NCBI RefSeq assembly: GCF_000485595.1
Contig: NW_014577133.1
Location: 654,825-718,824, forward strand
Direction of reading: 5' to 3'
Source of the DNA: Priapulus caudatus
Taxonomy: Eukaryota > Priapulida > Priapulimorpha > Priapulimorphida > Priapulidae
Length of the DNA stretch: 64,000 nucleotides
Shown here: piece by piece, positions 24,766 through 36,105 of the stretch
How positions within the stretch are numbered: position 1 is the first letter of the stretch
Layout: every line of letters begins with the position of its first letter
The notes under the pieces: model-generated
What the model was told of the DNA's origin: nothing
Database searches by the model: none
The model's input: only the letters and a program-made list of their open reading frames with translations
Position numbers and translations under genes: made by a program

Positions 24766-26735
24766 AAGAAGCGTTCACTTTATTCCGCCTCGCGCAGTCT
24801 GTCTGTCTGTCGCGCGCGTGTAACTGACTGTACAGGCAATTAGCCAAGCAGCGTTATACAGTGGGAAAATCCCGCTTGACTCTCTGCCCTGCTGCGCCAA
24901 ATGCAACACAGCGGAGATTAGGGGTGAGAGCGTACGGAGATGCACATATACAATAGCGCATCTATTTATACACTGGCCGCGCGTGTGCGGGCACAAAGCG
25001 AGAATAACCCGGCCCGCGATGACTACCCTCCTGTCGATGATGACGGTGGGAGTTACACAGCTCAAGCACACGCGTTTCTGGGTGGTGGGGCACAGCCGGC
25101 GAAGATCCCTGGTCTCTGGCTCTGGACTAGAACACTGACAGCGGCTTGAAGGCATCGGAACATCGACGCCTGTAAATTTAACAAAGTTCGAAGATCCACT
25201 AAATTCCCCCCTGAGCTTTCCCTAGCCTTATCGACAAGGAGGCACTGTCGTCAGTCGTCGCTTGCCTCGGCTACCGTGGTCCTTGTCAGTGACAACGACA
25301 TCAACGACGGTGCTGCTGCGTGAGAATACGACGCTCAGCTTTACACACGACTAATTAAGGGTCTACCGGGGGTTCTAATTTAAGGGTCTTCTCTTTCAGG
25401 GGAGAAGCGCCTCGGCACGGGAAACTGTCGCTGTTCCGTGGATTCGACTACGAATCGCAGCCCTTGGCCGCGAGAGCAGCATCAAAGACAGTGCTGTTGC
25501 GAAAGGGCAACGCACAACAAGTGACCAATTCAGTTTTCCAGGTGGGTAACCTTCAAGAGGCTCAGGCTCTTTTCCAGGCGGCGAGCATATATTGTACTAT
25601 TTGCACACCTCAAAGAGTTACAGTGTTTTCAAACACTCGCATTGCCATCTAGGACAGCGACGTCGCGCGACGTCGCGCACAAAGCGTCAACTGTTCCTGA
25701 AACATTCTTCCCGAAAAATTTCGAACGGGTGAAACGTAAGTGTTGTTAAAGCATTTCGCGGCTTTTTCATTGAAATTTCAACGAGTTATATTTCAATCTG
25801 AAAGAAAAATAAAACCCCTTTCAGCGCGCGCTCTAAAGTGGGGGGTTGGCGCACTCGACACAAGAGAGCACTTTTCGAGCGGCGAAACTTAAGCAGCGAG
25901 CCTTCGATTGCGGTTCGGAAACCCCTCCCGCGGGCTTTCTCCGTAAATTGGCCCCTTGGCGCCATTACGCGTATTCTAATTCCGCCTGGGAAAAAGAAGC
26001 AGAACAGACGACAGTGAAGGGGAAATTAGCCCCCCATTCGCCGTGCCCCCTCCTCCTCCTCCACCTCACACTCACTCACACTGCCACGACATCGCCACGA
26101 TGTGTCCCCGAACGTCGCCCCCGCAAGGCGTAGCCAACCTTGCCGCCGCGCACTCCCACTCAAACAATGGCGGCTTCGCGTAACCCGTTCACACGGGCGG
26201 CGCTGCGCGCGCACGCACGCACGGCCCCGGGCACGGGCCGCGAAATAATAATTAAAGCATTTCCACGGTGTAAAACACACCGAGCGAAACATGCAATTTG
26301 CGCATTGACGCTCGCCGGGAGTATTGCCACACATCTGCCGGCGCCCAGTCAAAATATTCAGTCGCGCCACAATGCGGCTTTTACAAGGACATGAATTTTA
26401 AGGGTCGTATACAAACAGCCGAGAACGGCTTCTTCGGCGGCCATTCAGACTCATTCACAAACGCAACACTGCGCACTGAATGAAGCAATATGAGGAGGAA
26501 TACATGTATGAGCTTACGCCCCGACCGAGTGTACGCGTGGGGTGTGTGTTTCCACGTACGTTTGTTCAGGGACAGCTACGCGAAGCGGTTACGCATTGAC
26601 GAACGCCGGTTACGACGCTGGGAGAGCGATCCAGCGCACAGTCAGTCGACAGCGTGTGCGCGTGCGTTGCAGGAACGAAGCATTTTAGCTTCCACTCGTT
26701 TCGTTAGCGCTTTTTATCTGCATTCATCATGTCAG
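24766..26735. other. Non-coding stretch, CpG-rich to mixed
   Basis: No supportable exon on either strand. The block 25380-26400 is complex, mixed-composition sequence and may be single-copy. Confidence 0.45.
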
Positions 26736-26767
26736 CTCTCTCTCTCTCTCTCTCTCTCTCTTTCTAT

Positions 26768-26845
<78 letters not shown>

Positions 26846-26850
26846 ATCTT
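26736..26850. repeat. CT microsatellite
   Basis: Long CT run with a single short interruption; source of Ser-Leu artefact frames. Confidence 0.95.
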
Positions 26851-28254
26851 TCTCGCTTTCTCTTTCTATCGGTTTATTTTTATCCCTCCCCCTCTCTCTT
26901 TCTGCGGCAAATAGCTTTATCCCGTAAACGTTCGACCTCGTGACGCTTCTTGGCACTACGACGAAATAGCATCTGGCAGTAGACAGATTTGCGACCAGCA
27001 AGTGCGTAAGTTGAACTGACAAACAAGCCGCTGAATTCCACAGTAATCACGGCCGATTCGACACCCGCACAAAGTTTAATCTACTCATCCGTGTAATTTC
27101 TGCTGATTGCCAAAGTGATTTTCCTTGTTATTACCTGCAGTTGCGAGCACAGAGCAACCTTGTTGCAAAAAAGGCTTAAGTGGGAGGGAGTTGGGAGCAT
27201 GGGGACGGTGATAAGGGGAACGAGTGAAAGCTAGATAAGTATAAAGTGAGCGAGAGCAAGTGAAACTGAGACACACACAAAGACAGATAGATAAAGATAA
27301 GGTATAAGATAGCACAACATGGGTAGAAACGGAGGGGAGAGAGAGTGTGGGCTATAGAGATGCCGAGTGCTTGCGCAGGCTGCTAATATACTGACCAAAT
27401 GAGTAATCTTGCTACAATTTCTAGCCTTTCCCACGGTGACCAACGCTTGCCCGACAATGGCTAGCAAATAACAATTTACCTATACACATGTACCCTAAAA
27501 GGAGCTGCGTTGTAAAGACGACTAGAGGAAATCCCAAGCTATTTACAAGCATACATACACACATGTAGTAAATCCGCGCAGAGCCATTTAAAGCGCTGCC
27601 TCTTAAAGCATAAAACCATTAGAAAATCCACTTGTGGTAAAACTAAAGCTCTCGAAAACATTCATGTTTTCACCACTGGATTTCGCTTTACTCAAACCCG
27701 GCTGTAAAATCGATTTAGGGCACTATTAGAGTGACCATACACGTTTATGGTGTGGACTGGCGACCGCGTGTGCACCCAACGACGCGCACAAAAGGCAGCG
27801 TTGGTTCAAGGATTTCGCTCTCAATTCGTTGCCCAAAAAATGTTCCCAGCTAATTTCGCTAGACGACTCGGGGTCTCGCTGCGTGCTTGTTAGCAGACGT
27901 GTTTGCCACAGAAAGACATTTAACTGCTGTCGCCATGTGTGCCAGCTGCAATATATCTGCATACTCGGAGGAGGATGACACATAGATGGACTGCGTCACG
28001 ATCCTTTATTAAACTGACACACATGCACATAGCTCACACCAGAGGGGACAGCCAAAACACCCACATTATTTTCCGACCAAGCAAGACGCGCCGGACGTTT
28101 CACACAAACTATGGGGCTTATACGACACTCGTATATTGCGCACGCATTAGTAACCCATGAAGGACAACCTAGTCCATATATTACACTGACCGCCATCTGC
28201 TACGCTACACCCCATATCTAGCTCCTTACTAAAATAAGTAAGTGCAACGATGCT
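26851..28254. other. Non-coding stretch, nothing recognised
   Basis: AT/GC-balanced sequence; no exon, RNA gene or repeat family could be supported. Confidence 0.45.
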
Positions 28255-28505
28255 TGTAGGTTAGGATTAGGTTAGGTTATGGTGAGGGTTAGGGTGACAG
28301 TTAGTGTTAGGGTTACGGTTAGGGTTAGGGTAGGGGGCTATGATTAGGGTTAACATCATGATTATGGTTAAGGTTAAGGTTAAGGCAAGGGTTACGGTTC
28401 AGGTTAGGGTTCGAGTTAGGGATAGGATTACAGTTAAGGCTAGGGTTAGGTTTAGGGATGGGGTTAGGAATAGGGTTAGGGATGAGGTTAGGGATATGGT
28501 TAAGC
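28255..28505. repeat. Degenerate telomere-like TTAGGG tract
   Basis: Dozens of GGTTA(G)GG-like hexamers with frequent substitutions. It matches the TTAGGG telomere motif used by most animals, but it is heavily mutated and internal. Confidence 0.85.
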
Positions 28506-29333
28506 CGATTGACATTACTTGGCAGTTGCCATTAACATCCACGATAATCGCGAGAGAACAACACGGCGATAACAATTACAACGACGGGGAACAATGAGAC
28601 GATAACGATCACAATAGCGAGCGGACAATGAGTGAATAACAATCACAATAGCAACCGGACAATGAGTGATTGTGAATAACGATGACAATCGCTAGTGAAC
28701 AATTGATTCCGTTGCGGTCTGCATTGAAACTCATGATCGACAGCAACAGCGACATTTCGACAGCAAAGCGCCCCGCGCTACGAGTAACTTCCTCTCAATG
28801 CAGTCGTCGAGTGTAGATCGCTTAGAAAGTACGTACTTAGAAGAACGAACACAACAAGCGACCGCCACTGCGAGTCTGTCGTCAATCGCTCGAGCCTTGT
28901 CAACAACAGCGCATCACTCTGACCGGCTAGCACAGGAAACCCCGCGAAGTCACTACGTAGCAACGCTACTACTACGTTCTCGCCGTCTGACATCATTGGC
29001 TGACGTATCGCTGCTTATCACGCATGGGGGTTGCGTGGAGCGCGTCTCACTTCCTCGACGCATATCCTGCGCGTGACTCATATCACTGACCATCCTCAAT
29101 ACTCGCACACATAGCTACTACTGCCCGCTGAAATAGCAACCTGCGCTGGTCTAGGAAATTCTAAAGACAGTCTAAGAAAGTGAATGGGTAGATACGTAAA
29201 GCGAGAAAACAGAATTACATATACGTATCGGAAATGAAGAGGGACTCCAAGAAGACAAGATAGAAAGAGGGCAAAGGAACAAGACAACCATGCAAGAGAG
29301 TGATGAAGCACATGTGTGTGAGATTGTGATGGG

Positions 29334-29369
<36 letters not shown>

Positions 29370-29952
29370 TGAGAGAGTCAGATAGAAATAAATAGATGGC
29401 TAGCTTGAGAGAGGGAGGCGGAGGAAACGGACACACAGACGGGCGGATAGACAGACAGACAGAGAGTACGAGCGAGCGAGACAGAGAAATACGTAGTGTA
29501 TGAATGAGATTCATCCTGTTCATTCCACCAATGATTCATAATCGCTTCTCCGTCCACGAAAACACGCACATCCATACATGCATTTTAACTCTCGACTTTT
29601 AAACCGGCGCGTTTGCGAGATTTATTAAAAGGCGCGGGGGAGGGGGGAGGGGGGGGTTAAACTATACCAGGTGATAGTAATCTCATCTGTTCGTCACGTA
29701 TATTACAACTACTGGCTTTCCAGAAACTCCCTACCACATGCTTACGTGTAGATGCGTCTTGATTTCTCCTGCGCATGCATGCTGAATACGAAATTACTAT
29801 ATCATCGGTGATAGTTGATCGAGAAAAAACGTGACTGCCTGGGGTAGGCGAGAGCGAGAGTGCACGCTTCTTTCCTAACCAGGCTTATCCGCGTATCGGA
29901 GAGAGAAAAGTTTAACGTGTTTGGGAAGCAAACAAGCCTTTCACTTTCTCAC

Positions 29953-29998
<46 letters not shown>

Positions 29999-30200
29999 GC
30001 GCTGTCTGCACAGCGGCGGCATTGTGTGATCGGCGGCAAGCTTATGATAAGCGGAAAAGCGTTGTCAGCATGCCGTGTGTGTAGGCACAACTATTTTGCG
30101 CGTGTATTCGCGACGATCGGGTCATCATCAGATCTCTCGCCGCTGCATTTATTTACATGCGAACAATCCCACCAGCACCACGGCTGTCTGTGGGTTGCCG
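28506..30200. other. Non-coding stretch with microsatellites
   Basis: Imperfect ACAATGAG/AACAATCAC repeats at 28555-28700, a TGCG run at 29333-29370, a G-rich run at 29636-29658 and a CT run at 29958-29992. No exon recognised. Confidence 0.5.
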
Positions 30201-30610
30201 TCGAGGCGTGGGTAGCGAGAGAGGGGGTGAGAGAAGGAAAAAGAGAGAGTGAGAGAAAGAAAGAGCGGGAAGAGAGAGAGAGAGAGAGAGAGAGAGGCAC
30301 GCGAGAAAGAAAATGAGCAAGCGACAGAAAGATAGAGGGATAATGATGAAGCGAGAGGGGAAGAGGGAGAGAGAGATGAGGGGGAGACAAAATAAGATAT
30401 AGGAAGAAAAGGCGGCAGAGTGTGAGAGAGTGAGACAGAGGAGCGAACGCGAGAATTGAAAAAGACAAAGAGGGAGAGAAAGATGGGCGAGAGACAGGCA
30501 GACAGACCGAAAGGGAGAGAGACAGACAGACAGACGGAGAGGGCGAGAGACAGAGACAGACAGTGCTAGATAGAGCGACAGAGAGGCAGACAAGAGCTAT
30601 ATAGAGGGGG
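30201..30610. repeat. GA-rich tract
   Basis: Interrupted GAGA, GACAGACA and AAGAG repeats over 400 bp, lying about 650 bp 3' of the CDK inhibitor stop codon. Frames through it are Arg/Glu- or Ser/Leu-rich artefacts. Confidence 0.9.
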
Positions 30611-31242
30611 CAGGGTTGAGGGGAGCGTCGTGAGCCTTGGTTAGAGTTGACAGTAAGCCGCTAGTCGTTCACGCGGATTCCCGGCGCGTGAGTGCAGGTG
30701 CTGTCAGGCGGTCGCGCGGCGCGAAGGACGGCCAGGCACGCTAATCCTACCTTCTCCCTCTTCCCTCCCTTCCTACCTTCCGAGAAGCACATAAAAAAAA
30801 TCGAGCTCGCTCTACTGCGCGCGGTCTTGCTACATTGCAGCGGTTCGCTGAGCTAAGTAAGAGTAAAATACTGGGTACCAGCACCGGAGAGCTCTACCAA
30901 GAATTACCGTTGTCCTCCACATCGTGGCAGATATTTACGTTAGAGAGAGAGATAAATCGTGAGAGATAAATCGTTACCCGACATTGCATCTATCAACGCA
31001 TATATAGATCACGGTGTGTAGATTCTACGTACGGCCTCTGTGCCTGTACGACCAACTAAAGATGTTGGAACTATGCTGTAAAACGCGCGTGTATCTAAGG
31101 TTTTAAAACCGTAAAGCATAGAAGCGCGCACAGGTACATTTACGCACAGTTTACCTGACCTACCAACATTTGCTGCGCGTGTGTTGCTGCGAGTAAACGA
31201 ACGTCACATGTGATTATGTGAATACGTTGACATTCTTAGAAG

Positions 31243-31248
31243 ACTCAC
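31243..31248 (-). promoter_or_regulatory. Candidate splice donor just after the CDK inhibitor stop
   Basis: GTGAGT preceded by TG, three bases downstream of the TAA stop. If used, the remaining 3' UTR lies in a further exon at lower coordinates that was not located. Confidence 0.4.
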
Positions 31249-31251
31249 CAC

Positions 31252-34200
31252 TTATGGCCTATGCCGCTTCTGTTGCCGAGCATCTTCATTGCTATCAGCT
31301 CTCGTTCTCTTTACCTTTTTGTAATACCCTGCAACAGAAAGAAACGTACCGGATAAGTCACGTGGCAAGTACACGAAATCTCGCTAGAAATTGAATAACC
31401 CGCAAAATGCATAAAACCTGCACAACGTCACGGCTTTTTTAAACTCTGTACAACTTCACGGCTTTTTTTGGCGGACAGAGGAAGTTTGCGTTGCGAATGT
31501 TTTCGCACGACGTAGATTTATTTGGCCGCCTCCGTGGGCGTTCAGAAATCGCAGACAATGCCGGCAAGGAAAGCCCGAGCTTGAAACGCAAACGCGCCTA
31601 CTTGAAACCACCATTTTATTTGCCAGCCACAACAGCTTCTCACTGTTGATGTAGAAAGCCAGATGTCGCACCTGTGGTCAACGCCGCCGCCACAATGCTG
31701 GCCACAGGTGTACCGCGCTCCTTGTTGTCATTTGAAAATTCCTCGGCGCGCAACCGTGTTTATGTTTGTGTAGCCTCCATTTGTTAAATCTCTCTCTGAG
31801 ATAACACGCGACAGAGGAGCAGATTTGCACAGCTTTGGCGCGTATTGTCTGTCGATTTGCAGCAGGCATCGTTCTGCATTGATATGCATTTCCTCATCCC
31901 TTTCAGCGGAAGACATTTGTGCAACAATGGACAACCGCGAATGGCCGCCGACTTGGGAACTTTAACCATCTGGCATTCTCACAGGCTGTCGCTTTTTTCT
32001 ACGATAGAAACCTTTCTTGGTGGCCTGCGGACGTACCCAGCCTCTATAGGTAGCCCACCTGCCCTCCCTCCATCCTCCCTACCCACTTGACTCCGTTATC
32101 GTTTTATCTAACTTCCTGTACCCTACAGCTATTTCTTTCCATTTTAATAAACAGTTAAAAAGGTTAGCCATCACAAACATACACACACACACACACGCAC
32201 ACACACATGCATGCATGCACGCACACATAACACACACGCGCGCGCGCGCGCGCGCACGCACGCACGCACACATCGCACAAGCGGAAGGAGGAATGTCTAC
32301 CTAGTAGTATTCTCCACCGGCCGAGTTTTTACTAGGTGCTTACCCATTCCTAGTAAGGGCAAAGTTTAGCTATCTTCAAAACAACATCGTACTTTCCCAG
32401 GCAGGAAATGTTTAGATAAGCAAGGTGATTCCAGTTTGTTATACCCTTCACCCGCGAACATAACAGTTGTGACGCAGTGTGAGACTTCACACAGCCTCGG
32501 TCTGGCAGCATGTGCACACGACAGGTACCTACGATGCCTACGATCATCCATAACGGACATCTGCACGGGGGATACGGCTAACAAAGCAACCGGACAACAA
32601 AGAGAAATCATGTCAGCACTAATTAGATCATGAGAATACGACCCCCGTTACCTAAACACACCACACGAGCGCACGCGCGCACACGCACACACGCGCGCAC
32701 ATGCACACGCACGCACGCACATGCACACGCACGCACACACACACAGAGGAAGAGAGAGAGAATGCGAGAGAACGAACAGGGGTAGACAGAACGACAGAGA
32801 GAAAGAGGGCGCGCACGAGGGGAGATTGCTAGCTGGACGCGAACATTATCCCACAACCATAATTTGCCGATTAAGTAATGAACGCGCACGATAACCTCTC
32901 GCGCAACCATGCATAACTATCGGCGGAGCACACACGCGCGCACGCACACACACACACACGCCCGCAAGCACGCACACACACGCGCGGGATGTACAAGTCA
33001 CGTAATATTCGTATATGTCTGTCGGCCTGTCTACGCTTCCTCTGCCAAACTCAACGTACGCCTGCGCATGCCTTGTCCGCCCCGCGACACAAAAGCTAGC
33101 CGACTGCTTGCTAGCAAACCGTCGTGACCCCCATCAATCTGGCTAACTGCTACACAAAGCAGCGCAGCCGTGTTTGAGTGCGTGTGTGTGTACGGCTCTG
33201 TGTGTACGGCTGTGTGTGCGCGCGTGTGTACGGGTGCGTGCGTGCTGCACGCACAATAACGTTGTCGCTCGCCAGAGGCAGAGCTGACATCGCAGGTACG
33301 GGTGAGAGATATGAGCGTTGTACACAGTACGTTTTTGGCATGAAGTAAGGGAACCCCGTGAGATAAACACACACGACCAACCCGAGGACTGGTCAACTCG
33401 ACCCGCCGCCAACTCGACTCGCATTGTGTCGAGTTTACCCGCCTGGAGATCGGGCAGCTCGACTCACGGTCTAACTCATTTTTAAAAGATGTTTTACACA
33501 TTCCGACGTCAAAACGTGTGTGATATTTTTGTGGGAATAACCTTTTATTATGCGTAGAGTATAATTTTGTCACACATGATCAATCTCAATTTTCAATCTC
33601 ACATGAGCTAGCCGGTGAGCCGAGCTGTTCCACCTCCAGGCGGGTAAACTGGCCACACAGGTCGAGTTTGCCGGCGAGGCGAGTCGACTACGGACCGAGC
33701 AACCCAACCGCCGTTTGCTCGAACCAAGCAGGTAGTTTGCAACGAAAACCCTACGTCAACGTGAATATACAGAACAGAAGCATACATGCAAACTCGAAAA
33801 CGCATGTTTAAACCACTCTGTTTTGCACTTTTACGATTTGCTTCATCGTCACATATATATGTAATTGTTGTATCTAATATTATTATATAAATATAAACTA
33901 ACTAAACTAGCACATTTCACGCATCGGTTATTGGTTTGACTTAGGAGCTAAAAAGCGGGTTGATGTGAGTCGTCTGGATAAATGCGTCTCGTTGCGAGGT
34001 TAAAGGCACAGAACTCATCCACACAGAATGCATGAGCCACCATTATTTTGGTACCAATTAAAAAAAAACCGTCACAATTGCCACCTGCTACCCAGTTACT
34101 CCTACGGTTTAATAAAATTCACAGGTTTTTAAACCATCCTACATGTACACGCACCCAGCTACGCATGCCTACTTTAATCACTGGAGAGTATTCATGTAAC

Positions 34201-35880
34201 AATGTATCAAAATTCAGTCTATAGAATGTATCAAATAAATTCAAATTCAAATTCAAATAAAGCTTATTGCACGGATAATCGCAGATCATACAGGCAAATA
34301 GGCTACAAACTACAATAAAACAAGTTCCTAGGCTAATAAAAACGAGAGAAACGATGTGTCTTATACTACTTTGACATGACTGCATGACATAATTTAACGT
34401 TCTATTCTAACCAAAAAAACAACACTTCAAACTAGTGTAATAAAATTCAAACTTCTAAACTACGCTAACGAACAAGATTCATGTGAGTAGACTATTGCGG
34501 CAAGTATCGCGTGGTATCGGTTGCCGCAGATAGTAACGTTTGGTATCGGAAACTGCAGGCGCCCCGAGTACAGATGTAGGACTAGTAAAGCCCGACTGTT
34601 GGTCTAAACCTCTCTGTATTTAGCTTGGGATATGTGGTGTGATTTAATTTATTATTTGTATATCACACCATTTATGTTTTTGGTGGATCTTGTCGTAGCT
34701 TGAATAAATCTTCGATAAACTTTGAGAGTTCGAGGAGATCGGCCACATTGTTTGTGATGAATATAACCATTTTATGGATGATTTGCTTAGGAATGTAAAG
34801 TGTATACATTTGTCTTCTGTCTTTTTTCTGATGTGGTTGGTGGCAGTGCAGTCATAGAGTAGGTGGAGTTCATCATCTATTGACCGTTATCAAACGTCTA
34901 GTATAAGAATTCTGTATTAACTTGTTTTGACATAGAGCTGCGAAAATGTGGTTGAAATACATTCTTCGGCCAAACGTGACTACACTTAAGGTTTTATCTT
35001 TCTGCACCTCCTTGAATTTGGTTTGGCTACATTCCAAGATACTGCGGATGTAGTACTTGTGCACGTTGCTACACGCTACTACACAGCGCACTCGTAGTAC
35101 TACTACTGACTGACGTGAAAACCTGTTAAAAACAAACACACGCCCCAATAAAATTCAGAATATAAACAGACACAGAGAGACTGGGAAACTATTAGCATCT
35201 CACGCTATTCGACGAACACCTTCTTTATACGCTCTTGATTGTATCAATTGTCAGTGATGCGACTGATCGTTGTCTGCAGACGGGAACAGCATGATATCGC
35301 AACATACGTGCGTCAGGAACCATATAACACTCGCGTGTCTTATAAATATTAACACCGTCGGCTCACCTGTGACTTTGGATTGACTGCTAGGCGGCGAGCT
35401 ACTCTTGTCCGACACTGTGGACGACGCCTTGCGTACCTCCCGCACGTTCCCAGACGTTGACGATGGTTCCGAGTGTTCTGGGGTCACATCCGATTCGTCC
35501 GACGCCGAGGGCGTGGCGGGTGTGCCTACGTCCCGCGCCGGCGTTACAAGCGTGTCCGTGCTGCGGGTTTCCTCCGCGGCATCTCTTCTAATGTCCACTT
35601 TGCCACTCAAGAAGGGAAAACTACGCAACATATACGACGGGTGAACGTCCGTGCTGCTCTGCTCTACTCTCTGCCACGCGAATTTTCCAGGTAGCGGGCT
35701 CTCTTTTGTGAAATCAAAATTCCACTTCTTGTTTTCGAGTTCGTGCATTTCGGTGAGTTTGATTTCTAGATCACGTTTCACCTGGTCATGGTCGACAGGG
35801 CCGAACAAATTCCTTCTACACGTCTTCGGCTTGGCTCCACCCGACGATACTGGATACAACGTCGTCATCCTGGACAACAT
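31252..35880 (-). CDS. CDKN1: p21/p27/dacapo-type cyclin-dependent kinase inhibitor, two coding exons
   Basis: Exons join as 35880-35367 and 31328-31252, both phase 1, giving 196 residues (human p27 is 198). The family binds cyclin-CDK complexes in the nucleus and blocks the G1/S transition. Visible motifs are the cyclin-binding RNLFGPVDH near residues 23-31, the CDK-binding KWNFDF at 52-57 and the GKFAWQRVE segment at 65-73. A Ser/Thr-rich linker holds four Thr-Pro sites (113, 120, 123, 133). The second exon encodes a basic tail (KKVKRTR at 175-181, QKRHR at 191-195), like the p27 nuclear localisation signal. The ATG at 35880 is the first in frame after an upstream TAG. The acceptor before exon 2 has a strong pyrimidine tract, and a consensus GTGAGT donor lies three bases past the stop, suggesting a 3' UTR intron. 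The usual FYY of the inhibitory helix is reduced to one tyrosine (Y83). No PCNA-binding box was seen. Identity is secure; which vertebrate paralogue it matches is not decidable. Confidence 0.93.
31440..32060. promoter_or_regulatory. Candidate intronic regulatory block in the CDK inhibitor gene
   Basis: This complex, repeat-poor block lies in the 4.0 kb intron. It contains two opposed E-boxes with adjoining TGTGG-type (Runt-like) motifs: cacctgtggt at about 31667 and gccacaggtgt at about 31701. Open frames here lack domains. The regulatory reading is inference from sequence complexity and motif pairing. Confidence 0.25.
32165..33000. repeat. CA/GCAC microsatellites in the CDK inhibitor intron
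   Basis: CA and CGCA runs at 32177-32275, 32665-32745 and 32928-32985, with GA-rich flanks. They separate otherwise complex intron sequence. Confidence 0.85.
33375..33720. mobile_element. Inverted-repeat element (MITE-like) in the CDK inhibitor intron
   Basis: Left arm around 33427-33466 (gtcgagtttacccgcctgg, then agctcgactca) is matched in inverse orientation by 33611-33655 (ccaggcgggtaaactggcc). Similarity decays outward on both sides. The interior is AT-rich without coding capacity. Confidence 0.6.
34238..34262. repeat. ATTCAA microsatellite, possible retroelement tail
   Basis: About three to four attcaa units followed by ataaagcttattg. Such hexamer tails often mark the 3' end of LINE or SINE copies. 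The associated element is not identifiable with certainty. Confidence 0.5.
34665..34885 (-). pseudogene. LINE open-reading-frame 3' remnant
   Basis: Minus-strand reading from 34877 gives DDELHLLYDCTATNHIRKK. It matches the conserved His/Cys end of non-LTR retrotransposon ORFs (pattern E-x-H-x-L-x-x-C followed by an R-K stretch). The frame stays open for about 70 residues towards 34670 with no upstream reverse transcriptase visible. This is a 5'-truncated dead copy in the CDK inhibitor intron. Confidence 0.6.
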
Positions 35881-35999
35881 CAAGAGTTCGGCGTAATTCG
35901 TATAGCTGCGACACAACCACCACTACATGTACTCGGGTACGGACAGAGCGACACTCACACTCACATACGAACACGATCACTGCGCCCACTAAAATGGCG

Positions 36000-36105
36000 T
36001 GATGTACGTTGGTTTGTAGCGGCGAGCTAAATATACGCTAGCGATTACCTCTACGCATGTGCCGCTCGTCGACCAATCAGCGATGGGCTCGCACTGATTG
36101 GCCGG
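36000..36105 (-). promoter_or_regulatory. CDK inhibitor core promoter candidate
   Basis: Reading the minus strand towards the gene: CCAAT at 36101-36097, an opposed ATTGG at 36077-36073, then TATATTTA at 36035-36028. A GCCATTTTAG start-like segment and a GGGCGC motif lie near 36000-35985. Spacing suits transcription starting around 36000, leaving a 5' UTR of about 120 bases. Factor binding (NF-Y, TBP) is inferred from motifs alone. Confidence 0.5.

Noticed and set aside
34873-35148. 91-residue minus-strand frame as CDK inhibitor exon 2
   Set aside because: No suitable acceptor/phase and no basic tail; the exon at 31328-31252 fits phase and family features.
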